From positions 1 to 18,642 of the forward strand of contig CACXHH010000025.1 in assembly GCA_902767455.1 (NCBI GenBank): 18,642 nucleotides of DNA, given 5' to 3'. This document shows positions 1 to 6,219 of the stretch, one piece after another. Below the pieces are notes generated by a model. The model was not told the origin of the DNA, searched no databases, and saw only the letters and a program-made list of their open reading frames with translations. The stretch's first letter is position 1; every line of letters starts with the position of its first letter. This stretch comes from an uncultured Eubacteriales bacterium. GTDB lineage: Bacteria; Bacillota; Clostridia; Christensenellales; Borkfalkiaceae. A program made the translations under genes and the position numbers.

Positions 1-171
1 AGTTGTCGTCTTGCCGTAGTTCCGCTCGGCGAAAGTCGTGAAACGGTGGCTTACGAGATATCGGGGCGTATGGACGGCGTAGTTTATTATATCTACGTCG
101 ATGCCAAAACGGGCAACGAAGTGGAAATTTTGAAGGTCGTAGAAACGACGGAAGGAACTCTCCTTATATAA
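1..171 (+). CDS. ypeB: YpeB-like germination protein, C-terminal PepSY end (partial)
   Basis: The reading frame is open from the first base and ends at TAA 169-171, giving the last 56 residues of a longer protein. The tail contains YEISGRMDGVVYYIYVDAKT followed by GNEVEILKVVETTEGTLLI. This is the pattern of the last PepSY repeat of YpeB: an aromatic beta strand, a V/I-D/N-AKTG turn, then E-x-I-L-K-hydrophobic and a short G-T-L end. In spore formers YpeB partners the cortex-lytic enzyme SleB and is needed for its stability in the spore. The sleB partner would lie outside the window. A different PepSY-domain protein is possible because only the last domain is visible. If the call is right, the organism forms spores, or descends from spore formers. 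Confidence 0.65.
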   Translation, partial: SCRLAVVPLGESRETVAYEISGRMDGVVYYIYVDAKTGNEVEILKVVETTEGTLLI

Positions 172-205
172 CGAAGTAATATAAACCGAACGAATAATGT
201 CAAAC

Positions 206-245
206 GGTCGCGGGCGAATTTTTCACCCGCGACCTTATTTATATA
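206..245 (+). terminator. Intrinsic terminator after the YpeB-like gene
   Basis: A perfect 9-bp GC-rich stem (GGTCGCGGG 206-214 with CCCGCGACC 226-234) has an 11-nt loop and is followed by TTATTTATATA. It separates the partial upstream gene from the metal operon. Confidence 0.8.
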
Positions 246-296
246 ATTCAATCCGAAAAAAATCTTAAACGAATTTCATTTTATATATAAAATCAC

Positions 297-325
297 TTGA
301 CCTTTTATACGCCGCCGCATATAAT
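297..325 (+). promoter_or_regulatory. Promoter of the arsR-P-type ATPase operon
   Basis: TTGACC (297-302) and a perfect TATAAT (320-325) are separated by 17 bp. The expected start site is near 332, immediately before the palindrome at 333-350, so a repressor bound there would block transcription. No other promoter is visible before either gene. Confidence 0.85.
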
Positions 326-332
326 ATAAACA

Positions 333-350
333 GTTGAACGATTGTTCAAC
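333..350 (+). promoter_or_regulatory. Palindromic operator for the ArsR-family repressor
   Basis: GTTGAAC (333-339) and GTTCAAC (344-350) form a perfect 7+7 inverted repeat around GATT. The TGAAC...GTTCA core resembles the imperfect palindromes bound by SmtB/CadC-type repressors. It lies at the predicted start site of the operon encoding such a repressor, which implies autoregulation relieved by metal. Confidence 0.75.
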
Positions 351-413
351 CGTTTTTATAAAAACGAAAGCCCGTTCAAGCGTGGTACGCGAGGGGGCGG
401 AAGGAAGGTCGCA

Positions 414-773
414 ATGAGTGAAATAATAGACGAAAACTGCAAGTTGATAAAGAAAAACGAGCATATCGTAGCCGACGTTGCCAAAAATATGCCGTCGGAC
501 GATACGCTTATCGAGATAGCCGAACTTTTCAAAGTGTTCGGAGATTCGACGCGCACCAAAATAATTTCCGCGCTGACGTATTCGGAGCTGTGCGTAGACG
601 TGCTTGCGGCAACGCTTAAAATGACCAAGTCGGCGGTGTCGCACCAACTCAGAATATTGCGCCAGACCAAGATTGTCAAATACAGAAAGAGCGGTAAGGA
701 AGTGTATTATTCGCTCGACGACGAGCACATCGTTAAAATTTACGACCTTGCGCGCGAACATTTATCGGAGTGA
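414..773 (+). CDS. ArsR/SmtB-family metal-responsive repressor, Zn-type alpha5 site
   Basis: A 119-residue winged-helix repressor that should release DNA on binding metal and so induce the ATPase behind it. The fold shows as LFKVFGDSTRTKIISAL, then ELCV (58-61), then recognition helix KSAVSHQLRIL and wing YRKSGKEVYYSL. The C-terminal helix carries D103-x-H105, H116 and E119 in the spacing of the Zn(II) alpha5 site of SmtB/CzrA. In CadC the alpha3 site reads ELCVCD with two cysteines; here only C60 is kept and the next position is Asp, so an alpha5 Zn/Co sensor is favoured over a classic Cd/Pb sensor. C9 could still contribute a ligand. An in-frame ATG at 342 is rejected because it lies inside the operator, only about 10 nt from the predicted start site; ATG 414 has AAGGAAGG at 401-408. 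The stop lies 5 nt before the ATPase start. Confidence 0.88.
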   Translation: MSEIIDENCKLIKKNEHIVADVAKNMPSDDTLIEIAELFKVFGDSTRTKIISALTYSELCVDVLAATLKMTKSAVSHQLRILRQTKIVKYRKSGKEVYYSLDDEHIVKIYDLAREHLSE

Positions 774-778
774 AATTT

Positions 779-2626
779 ATGAAAATAAAAGAGTTTGTTA
801 TCGAAAAATTCGACCTTATAAAAGTAATAATAACAGCCGTTATGACGGCGGCGGCGACGGTTATATTCCACTTCGTCGAAGCAGAAAACTACGTAAAACT
901 TATCGTTTACGTCGCCATTTATCTGTTTATCGGCTACGAAACTATATTCGGAATGATAAAAGAGTTTATAAAAACGCCGTTCAACGAAGATTTTTTGATG
1001 GTGGTGGCGACAGTGGGAGCGTTCGTTCTCGGCGAATACTTCGAGGCGGTCGCCGTAATGCTGTTATTTGCCGTTGGCGAACTGTTCGAGGACTACGCAG
1101 AAGAGCGTTCCGAACGCGCTATAACGGCGCTTGCCGAACTTATGCCCGAAGAAGCGACTATTCTCGTTGACGGAAAAGAAAAAAAGATAAAGTCGGACGA
1201 CGTAGCCGTAGGCGATAAACTGCTCGTAAAAACGGGCGACAGGATAGTTTGCGACGGCGTCGTAATTGACGGAGCCGCCACCGTCGACAACAGTATGTTG
1301 ACGGGCGAAAGTAAGCCTATAAGCGCGTTAAACGGCAATTTGGTAAACAGCGGCGCCGTTATCGGAAGCGGTTATCTCGTAGTTGAAGTAAAAGCCGTTT
1401 CCGCAAAATCGAGCGCAAACAAGATACTCGAACTCGTAAAAGAAGAGAGCGAGAAAAAGGCGGGTAAAGAAAAGTTCATAACCAAGTTCGCTAAAATTTA
1501 CACGCCTATCGTAATAGCGACTGCCGTGCTCGTAGCGGCTCTTCCGCCGATATTCGGAGCAAGCTTTGCCGAGTGGGTGAAAAAAGCGCTCAATCTGCTC
1601 GTAATATCGTGCCCGTGCGCGCTCGTCATATCCGTTCCGCTCGCGTACTTTTCGGGAGTCGGTAACGCGTTTTCGAAGGGGATAATCGTAAAAGGCGGCG
1701 CGGCGCTCGAAAAGGCGGCTCAAATCGACGCGATACTGTTCGATAAGACGGGAACGCTGACGAGCGGGCGTTTCGAAGTCAAAGCCGTCTACCCCGAAGA
1801 AAACAAAAACGAGATATTAAAGACTGCGGCAACGCTTGAAAAATATTCCAACCACCCGATAGCCGTCGCGGTACTTTCGGCGGCGGAAGGCGAAACGGAC
1901 GAAGTTCCGGATATAGAAGAGATAGCCGGGATGGGGCTTTCGTCAAAGAAGGCGCGTCTTCTCGTCGGCAACGCGAAACTTATGGAAAGAGCGGGGCTGA
2001 ATATCGAAAGTGACGATACGTGCGACACCGTCGTATACGTTGCGAAAAACGGCGCGTTGCTCGGTAAAATCTACATAGGCGACAGCGTAAAAGAAGGCGC
2101 AAACGAAGTTATAGACGGACTTATCCGCTCGGGAAAGAAAGTTGCGATGTTGACGGGCGATAGAATTTCGACCGCCGAAAAGGTCGCCGCAGAGCTTGGT
2201 ATAAGCGATTATCGCGCCGAGCTTATGCCCGAAGACAAGAAAAACGCCGTCGAAGAGTATTCAAAGACCAAACGCGTAGCGTTCGTCGGCGACGGGATAA
2301 ACGACGCGCCGAGCTTAGCCGCAAGCCACCTTGCGATAGCCATGGGCAGCGGTACCGACGTGGCGGCGCTGTGCTCGGACGTGATAATCACCGACGACAA
2401 CGTCAAAAAGATACCGCATCTTTTAAAGATAGCCAAAAAGACGGCGCGTATCGTCAAGGAAAATATTTACGGCTCCATCGCGGTTAAGGTGTGCGTGCTC
2501 GTTTTAAGCGTGGTAATTTCCGTACCGATGTGGGCGGCGATACTCGCCGACGTGGGCGTAATGGCGATAGCGTGTCTTAACTCCATGCGGCTTGCGGCGA
2601 GAAGGTCGCCGAAGTCAAATAAATGA
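779..2626 (+). CDS. cadA: Heavy-metal translocating P1B-type ATPase (Zn/Cd exporter, CadA/ZntA-like)
   Basis: A 615-residue membrane ATPase that should pump Zn(II)/Cd(II) out of the cell. Visible landmarks are TGES (175-178, actuator), CPC (278-280, transmembrane metal site), DKTGT (322-326, phosphorylated D322), the HP dipeptide (359-360) of the heavy-metal subgroup, TGDR, and GDGINDAP (504-511). The last membrane segment contains WAAILADVGV, whose Asp fits the Zn/Cd/Pb (P1B-2) branch rather than the Cu branch. The N-terminus starts almost directly with membrane helices: there is no HMA domain, CxxC motif or His-rich tail, so cytosolic metal-binding regulation is missing. ATG 779 is preferred over GTG 770 because GGAG at 767-770 sits 8 nt before it. 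It follows the repressor gene closely and shares its promoter. Confidence 0.92.
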   Translation: MKIKEFVIEKFDLIKVIITAVMTAAATVIFHFVEAENYVKLIVYVAIYLFIGYETIFGMIKEFIKTPFNEDFLMVVATVGAFVLGEYFEAVAVMLLFAVGELFEDYAEERSERAITALAELMPEEATILVDGKEKKIKSDDVAVGDKLLVKTGDRIVCDGVVIDGAATVDNSMLTGESKPISALNGNLVNSGAVIGSGYLVVEVKAVSAKSSANKILELVKEESEKKAGKEKFITKFAKIYTPIVIATAVLVAALPPIFGASFAEWVKKALNLLVISCPCALVISVPLAYFSGVGNAFSKGIIVKGGAALEKAAQIDAILFDKTGTLTSGRFEVKAVYPEENKNEILKTAATLEKYSNHPIAVAVLSAAEGETDEVPDIEEIAGMGLSSKKARLLVGNAKLMERAGLNIESDDTCDTVVYVAKNGALLGKIYIGDSVKEGANEVIDGLIRSGKKVAMLTGDRISTAEKVAAELGISDYRAELMPEDKKNAVEEYSKTKRVAFVGDGINDAPSLAASHLAIAMGSGTDVAALCSDVIITDDNVKKIPHLLKIAKKTARIVKENIYGSIAVKVCVLVLSVVISVPMWAAILADVGVMAIACLNSMRLAARRSPKSNK

Positions 2627-2657
2627 ACGAAAAACGATAGCCGTGATAAGTATTTAT

Positions 2658-2686
2658 TTGCAAAATATCGGCGTTCGTGATATAAT
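2658..2686 (+). promoter_or_regulatory. Extended -10 promoter placed for a leaderless exonuclease mRNA
   Basis: TTGCAA (2658-2663), a 17-bp spacer and TATAAT (2681-2686), with TGA directly before it giving an extended -10. The predicted start site is about 2693, only two bases before the ATG at 2695, leaving no room for a ribosome-binding site. Confidence 0.8.
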
Positions 2687-2694
2687 CGTTACCG

Positions 2695-3732
2695 ATGAAC
2701 GTATTTTTTGACCTGGAATGTGCCAACTGCAGCGGCGGAACGGCTAAGATCTGCGAGTTCGGCTACGTTATTACCGACGATCAACTCAATATTATAAAAG
2801 AAGACAATCTTCTTATAAATCCGCGAGCGCCTTTCAACATCTACGGCTTCGAGAAGGCGGGACTGAAACTATCTTACACGCCCGCCGAGTACAAGAAGAA
2901 CCCGCCGCTTTCCGAGCGTTACGAGTTTATAAAAGAGCTTCTCACCGACGAAAACAACAGGGTGTTCGGGTATTCCACCGAGTACGACGCCGAGTATTTG
3001 CGCACCGACTTCAACAGGTCGGGCTTAAAGCAGATAAATTTTAAGTTCATCGACGTAATGAAGCTTTATCGCGACTATCTCGGCAGAAAGGAAAAACTCT
3101 CCCTCGACGCCGTTTACGCCGAGTGCGAGAACGCAGAAGAGCTCGTCCACCACGAAGCCGAAAACGATTCGCTTATGACCGTCGAGTGCATGCGCCATTT
3201 TTTAAAGGTGAGCGGAATGACATTTTCGCAGGCGGTTAGCGACTGTCCGCTCGCGTACGGCGAGCTGTTTGAAAACAGAGTCGTGACCGACGGCACGGTA
3301 TTCAGATACACCAAGGGCAACAGAATGTCGGCGACCAACACGAGATTGTTCACCAAGTTCGTCGAAGGAGTCGAGCCTTCTTCCCCGCGCGAAGGCGTGC
3401 AGGGCAAGAATTATTGCTTTGAAAAAACTTACTGGCACGAACATTTCGCGCAGTCGTTAGTCGCCGCGGAAGCCGTGATAAACGCGGGCGGTAAGATGAC
3501 GAATTTGCTTCCGCGCGCAGATTATATCGTGGTCGGCGAAGGCAGTAAAAGAGTTTCCCGTTCGAGAAGGCAACGCGTCATCTCCGTCGACAGCTTTTTG
3601 AAGTTCTTCGGGATAGACAAAACTTATTACGAACGAGCCGAATCGAATATCGACTTATTGCTCGCCAAGATACCCGAAAACGCCGTCTGGTACGAAAAGT
3701 ATATCGTGGCTCACCCCGAAAAAGCTTTGTGA
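2695..3732 (+). CDS. DEDDh 3'-5' exonuclease (DnaQ/RNase T-like) with C-terminal BRCT-like domain
   Basis: A 345-residue protein. The exonuclease fold covers about residues 1-175, with the metal-binding residues in order: D6 and E8 (FFDLECAN), D98 (STEYDAEYL), H153 and D158 (HEAEND). This is the DEDDh signature of DNA polymerase epsilon-type and RNase T-type nucleases. After a linker (about 176-235), residues 239-306 resemble a BRCT domain: INAGGKMTNLLPRADYIVVG, then GEGSKR and RVISVDSFLKFFGI, matching the G-G-K, D-Y-x-V-x-G, SK and I-S-x-x-x-F-L features of BRCT repeats in NAD-dependent ligases. The substrate is unknown; DNA repair or processing is inferred. The catalytic D6 fixes the start at or very near 2695. 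There is no Shine-Dalgarno sequence. Confidence 0.82.
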   Translation: MNVFFDLECANCSGGTAKICEFGYVITDDQLNIIKEDNLLINPRAPFNIYGFEKAGLKLSYTPAEYKKNPPLSERYEFIKELLTDENNRVFGYSTEYDAEYLRTDFNRSGLKQINFKFIDVMKLYRDYLGRKEKLSLDAVYAECENAEELVHHEAENDSLMTVECMRHFLKVSGMTFSQAVSDCPLAYGELFENRVVTDGTVFRYTKGNRMSATNTRLFTKFVEGVEPSSPREGVQGKNYCFEKTYWHEHFAQSLVAAEAVINAGGKMTNLLPRADYIVVGEGSKRVSRSRRQRVISVDSFLKFFGIDKTYYERAESNIDLLLAKIPENAVWYEKYIVAHPEKAL

Positions 3733-3819
3733 CGGCGAGAAAAGTTTATCGTTACGTTAAATTAAAAGATATTATTTTTGCGAAAAACGCCGATATTGCG
3801 GAATATTGCTTTAAAATAC

Positions 3820-3847
3820 TTGAGTTCCAAAAGGAATATAGTATAAT
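3820..3847 (+). promoter_or_regulatory. Promoter of the candidate small RNA
   Basis: TTGAGT (3820-3825), a 16-bp spacer and perfect TATAAT (3842-3847), giving a predicted start near 3854. The next plausible coding start is more than 200 bases downstream, beyond a terminator, so the promoter appears to serve a noncoding transcript. Confidence 0.6.
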
Positions 3848-3853
3848 ACAAAA

Positions 3854-3947
3854 ATATATCGCGCGGGGAGCTGACGAGTCCGATGGCGTTTGCCGTCGCG
3901 TAAATCAAACGCCGAAGGGGGGGGGAGAAATGATCTCTCCCCTTTTT
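3854..3947 (+). ncRNA. Candidate structured small RNA, about 94 nt, no recognised family
   Basis: The region between the exonuclease gene and the gene at 4063 (330 bases) contains a promoter, a structured segment and a terminator, and no credible ORF. Within the transcript, CGATGGC (3881-3887) can pair with GCCGTCG (3892-3898) around a GUUU loop. Alternatively GGCGTTTG (3885-3892) can pair perfectly with CAAACGCC (3906-3913); the two overlap and exclude each other. GGGGAG at 3865-3870 is complementary to CTCCCC in the terminator (3937-3942), so a third pairing could compete with termination. A run of nine G (3917-3925) lies beside the terminator stem. I cannot match the layout to a known riboswitch or ribozyme. 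It could be a trans-acting sRNA or a short attenuated leader. Confidence 0.5.
3922..3947 (+). terminator. Intrinsic terminator of the candidate small RNA
   Basis: GGGGAGA (3922-3928) pairs with TCTCCCC (3936-3942) around a 7-nt loop, followed by TTTTT (3943-3947). Upstream G residues could extend the stem by G-U wobble pairs. Confidence 0.75.
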
Positions 3948-4035
3948 CGTTGCGGTTTTTCGGGGAATATCGCCACGCAAAAAGCCAAAAGCTTATTTAA
4001 AACGACAAAATAATATATTTTACGTCGCGTGCGCG

Positions 4036-4052
4036 TATAGTATATTAAAGGA
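4036..4052 (+). promoter_or_regulatory. -10 region and ribosome-binding site for the gene at 4063
   Basis: TATAGT (4036-4041) is a possible -10 without a clear -35. TATATT (4041-4046) is an overlapping alternative, 16 bp after TTTACG. AAAGGA (4047-4052) is the only Shine-Dalgarno-like sequence, 10 nt before the TTG start. Transcription from the first -10 would begin near 4048 and keep only part of this site. Confidence 0.35.
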
Positions 4053-4062
4053 AATAAAAATA

Positions 4063-5061
4063 TTGAGCAGTTGTTTTAAAAGGCTGGCGGTAGTCGAAGG
4101 CGCGGGTTTTTCCCGTTCGCTTTTCCGCGCCGAGAAAGAGCCGTTTTGTTGGGCGTTTACCTTTTCTTCGCAAAATACGATCGCGGGCGCCGAGCTCGTA
4201 ATATCCGACGGGGAAGACGGCGAGACGTATCCGCTTAAAGATATGGTTGAAGGAAAAAGCAAGCTCGATTTTTCGCGCGGGGCGGCGGTCGCGGTCGTAG
4301 TCGGCGGAAAGGTCGTGGCTTACGGAAGAAGCGGGATAACTCTCGGGAGCAAGGCTTTCGCCGAGAAATTCATCGACGTATACGACGACGAAGCGATAGC
4401 CGAAAACAACTATTACGCGCAAGTTGAAAAAAGCGCAGGTGACTATGGAAACGAGAATGAAGATGCTGACTTTGCGGTCGGCGGCGGTAAGAGAAAAGAA
4501 GAGCCGTCAGGCTTCAAGCGCTCACGCCAAGATGATTTTTCTTACCGCGCTTACGAAGAGCAAGAAACAAGAAGAAGTTTCACCCGCTCCGACGAAGATA
4601 CCCAAGGCTTTGACCATGCTCAAATCGGGTATTCGGAAAGACACGGAAGCGGTATAAGTCGCCTTTTAGATAGCGGCGCGCCATACAAAAAGCTATGCGC
4701 GGCAATACCGAACGGCGCGTTTTCCGAGATAAAAACGGGCGACAAAAGCTACTTTTTCGGCGTGGTCGGAAGATACCCTTACGAGTATCTTTGTTACGCC
4801 GTTTCCGCAAAAAGGGAATCCGGTATAAACGGCGGCGAAAAGGCTTCGGATATAGGCGAGCGGGCAAAAGAAAAGCCCTTCGGCGGCGATGAAATTTCAA
4901 AAACTATGAAAAACGACTTCGAGCTTATAAAAGAGCGGGGCGAAGTCTTTTATATCCCCGAGCCGCCATTTTGCGACGGGGAAGGGTATTACGCGGTGTT
5001 TTGCGACGCTTTCAGCGGAGAGCGTGTAAAAAGCGTGCCGTTTCTTAGTGGGAAAACTTAA
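4063..5061 (+). CDS. Uncharacterised clostridial protein, two conserved ends with a charged linker
   Basis: 332 residues, function unknown. The N-terminal part (about 1-125) reads like a small beta-rich domain, including AVAVVVGGKVVAYGRSGI, and ends in an acidic tyrosine-rich stretch (VYDDEAIAENNYYAQ). Residues about 126-205 are a charged, low-complexity linker. The C-terminal part (about 206-332) begins LLDSGAPYKKLCAAIPNGAF, continues SYFFGVVGRYPYEYLCYAV, and closes with IPEPPFCDGEGYYAVFCDAF. From memory this resembles uncharacterised clostridial proteins with a C-terminal Y/W-x3-YQDA-x-TG-like end, but I know no function. There are no signal peptide or membrane helices. The start is TTG 4063, the first start codon in frame after the ribosome-binding-like AAAGGA. 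It lies between the candidate sRNA and the alarmone synthetase gene, which has its own promoter. Confidence 0.7.
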   Translation: MSSCFKRLAVVEGAGFSRSLFRAEKEPFCWAFTFSSQNTIAGAELVISDGEDGETYPLKDMVEGKSKLDFSRGAAVAVVVGGKVVAYGRSGITLGSKAFAEKFIDVYDDEAIAENNYYAQVEKSAGDYGNENEDADFAVGGGKRKEEPSGFKRSRQDDFSYRAYEEQETRRSFTRSDEDTQGFDHAQIGYSERHGSGISRLLDSGAPYKKLCAAIPNGAFSEIKTGDKSYFFGVVGRYPYEYLCYAVSAKRESGINGGEKASDIGERAKEKPFGGDEISKTMKNDFELIKERGEVFYIPEPPFCDGEGYYAVFCDAFSGERVKSVPFLSGKT

Positions 5062-5069
5062 AAAAACTC

Positions 5070-5098
5070 TTTACTAACGGCGCGTTTTATGCTAAAAT
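5070..5098 (+). promoter_or_regulatory. Promoter of the alarmone synthetase gene
   Basis: TTTACT (5070-5075), a 17-bp spacer and TAAAAT (5093-5098), with TGC just before it (extended -10). The predicted start near 5105 leaves an approximately 82-nt leader before ATG 5187. Confidence 0.6.
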
Positions 5099-5186
5099 AA
5101 CAGTAAGTTTGAACGAAGAGTTTCGCCGCAAATTCAGTCGACGCGAAAACGCTTCGGGCGTAACACCAAAAAGGAGCAAACGGAAG

Positions 5187-5942
5187 ATGAGATCGGACGA
5201 TTTTTTCGGCGGTGAAGGCGGGCTTATACATAATCTCGGCATAACGGATATGTCGCAGGCGGAAGAAGTGCTGCACATGAGCTATTCGTTTTTAAAGCTT
5301 ATGTCGTATTACAACTGCGCGATGATGGAAGTGGAAACCAAGTTCAACGTTTTAAACGAAGAGTTTTCGCTTATGTGGGACAGAGAGCCGATAGCTTCCG
5401 TCAAAACGAGGCTTAAAAACCCGATAAGCATTCGCAATAAACTCGTTTTAAAGGGGTATCCGTTTTCTTTGGAAAACGTCGAACGATACGTCAACGATAT
5501 AGCCGGCGTAAGAATAGTGTGTTCTTTCCTTGAAGACGTTTACACCGTCGCCGAGGCTTTTAAAAAGCAGGACGATGTCACGCTTCTCGAAGAAAAGGAC
5601 TATATCAAAAACCCCAAACCCAACGGATACCGCAGTCTGCATCTGATAGTTTCCGTGCCTATCTTTTTGCAACACGAGAAGAAGCAGATGAAAGTCGAGA
5701 TACAGCTTCGCACGCTCGCAATGGACTTTTGGGCGAGCCTCGAACACCAACTCAACTACAAAAAATCGATAGGCGAAGACGTTTCGATGTTAGCAGACCT
5801 TAAATACTGCGCCGAGCTTTCCGCCGAACTCGATAAGCACATGGACGAGCTTCGCGAACGCGTTCAGTCCGAACCCGAGGACGTTGAGGACGTTCTCAAA
5901 AAAACCATGACCGACGCGCCCGTGCCCGTCAAAAAATCGTGA
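5187..5942 (+). CDS. Small alarmone synthetase (RelQ/RelP-type (p)ppGpp synthetase)
   Basis: A 251-residue single-domain GTP/GDP pyrophosphokinase that transfers pyrophosphate from ATP to make (p)ppGpp in the stringent response. The synthetase fold is marked by R-L-K-N-P-I-S-I-R-N-K (residues 75-85, ATP site), NDIAGVRIVC (103-112), GYRSLH (147-152, guanine-stacking region) and EIQLRTLAMDFWASLEHQLN (171-190, including metal/catalytic E171). There is no HD hydrolase domain and no TGS or ACT domain, which rules out long RelA/SpoT. The N-terminal residues 1-30 and the acidic C-terminal tail (EPEDVEDVL) are extra to the core. Family members form tetramers. ATG 5187 is chosen because AAGGAG lies at 5171-5176; the alternative TTG 5109 would add 26 basic residues and lies a few bases from the predicted transcription start. 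Confidence 0.9.
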   Translation: MRSDDFFGGEGGLIHNLGITDMSQAEEVLHMSYSFLKLMSYYNCAMMEVETKFNVLNEEFSLMWDREPIASVKTRLKNPISIRNKLVLKGYPFSLENVERYVNDIAGVRIVCSFLEDVYTVAEAFKKQDDVTLLEEKDYIKNPKPNGYRSLHLIVSVPIFLQHEKKQMKVEIQLRTLAMDFWASLEHQLNYKKSIGEDVSMLADLKYCAELSAELDKHMDELRERVQSEPEDVEDVLKKTMTDAPVPVKKS

Positions 5943-5948
5943 TATAAT
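5940..5948 (+). promoter_or_regulatory. Extended -10 element overlapping a stop codon, leaderless promoter
   Basis: TGATATAAT: the TGn of an extended -10 is the stop codon of the alarmone synthetase gene, and TATAAT is 5943-5948. The standard spacing puts the transcription start exactly at the A of ATG 5955. No -35 is recognisable, which is tolerated by extended -10 promoters. Confidence 0.6.
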
Positions 5949-5954
5949 TGACTT

Positions 5955-6218
5955 ATGATAAAATTTTGGGGCAAGTGTATTAAAAACCACAGGATAGTGA
6001 AACACGGCACTTTCGCCGTAAACGTCGATAAGATAGACTGGTCGCTCTTTTACGGGTATATCTCCGAGCTCGCGCGCTCGCTCGACCTTCCTACGCCTAT
6101 CGTGATAAAGTCGCATATTTTCGACTTCGCTAAATTCAATTACGTCAAGTTCGTGCCGAGCGATTTCGTCGAACACGTAGAGTTCGATATGTTCACGGTG
6201 GAACTTGTGAAAACGTGA
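5955..6218 (+). CDS. Small conserved hypothetical protein (87 aa)
   Basis: A short soluble protein with no signal peptide, membrane helix or cysteine cluster. It begins MIKFWGKCIKNHRIVKHGTF, has a central PTPIVIKSHIFDFAKFN and ends FVPSDFVEHVEFDMFTVELV. This pattern, an IKFWG(K/R) start and an F-x-P-x-D-F-V-E-x-V-x-F-D end, resembles small conserved clostridial proteins of similar length that I recall only as uncharacterised. I infer a compact alpha/beta fold, nothing more. It begins 12 nt after the alarmone synthetase stop but has its own extended -10 at 5940-5948 and lacks a Shine-Dalgarno site, so it may be read both from its own leaderless mRNA and by read-through. A structured repeat starts directly after its stop codon. 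Confidence 0.75.
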   Translation: MIKFWGKCIKNHRIVKHGTFAVNVDKIDWSLFYGYISELARSLDLPTPIVIKSHIFDFAKFNYVKFVPSDFVEHVEFDMFTVELVKT

Positions 6219-6219
6219 T

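Noticed and set aside
3871..3916. Hammerhead-ribozyme-like core (CTGACGAGTCC ... CGAAG)
   Set aside because: The first conserved strand matches well, but the bases before the second strand cannot form stem II in register, GAAA is GAAG, and no cleavage triplet with a closing stem I is placed correctly.
3729..4013. 94-codon ORF starting with GTG at the end of the exonuclease gene
   Set aside because: It has no ribosome-binding site, runs through a promoter and a terminator, and its translation has no protein-like features.
4424..4657. 77-codon ORF in a second frame within the unknown gene at 4063
   Set aside because: Its codons look plausible, but the longer frame is unbroken and its acidic, tyrosine-rich linker fits with the flanking domains; there is no separate promoter or clear ribosome-binding site.
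5109..5186. Upstream TTG start extending the alarmone synthetase by 26 residues
   Set aside because: It lies about 4 nt from the predicted transcription start, encodes a basic non-family extension, and ATG 5187 has AAGGAG.
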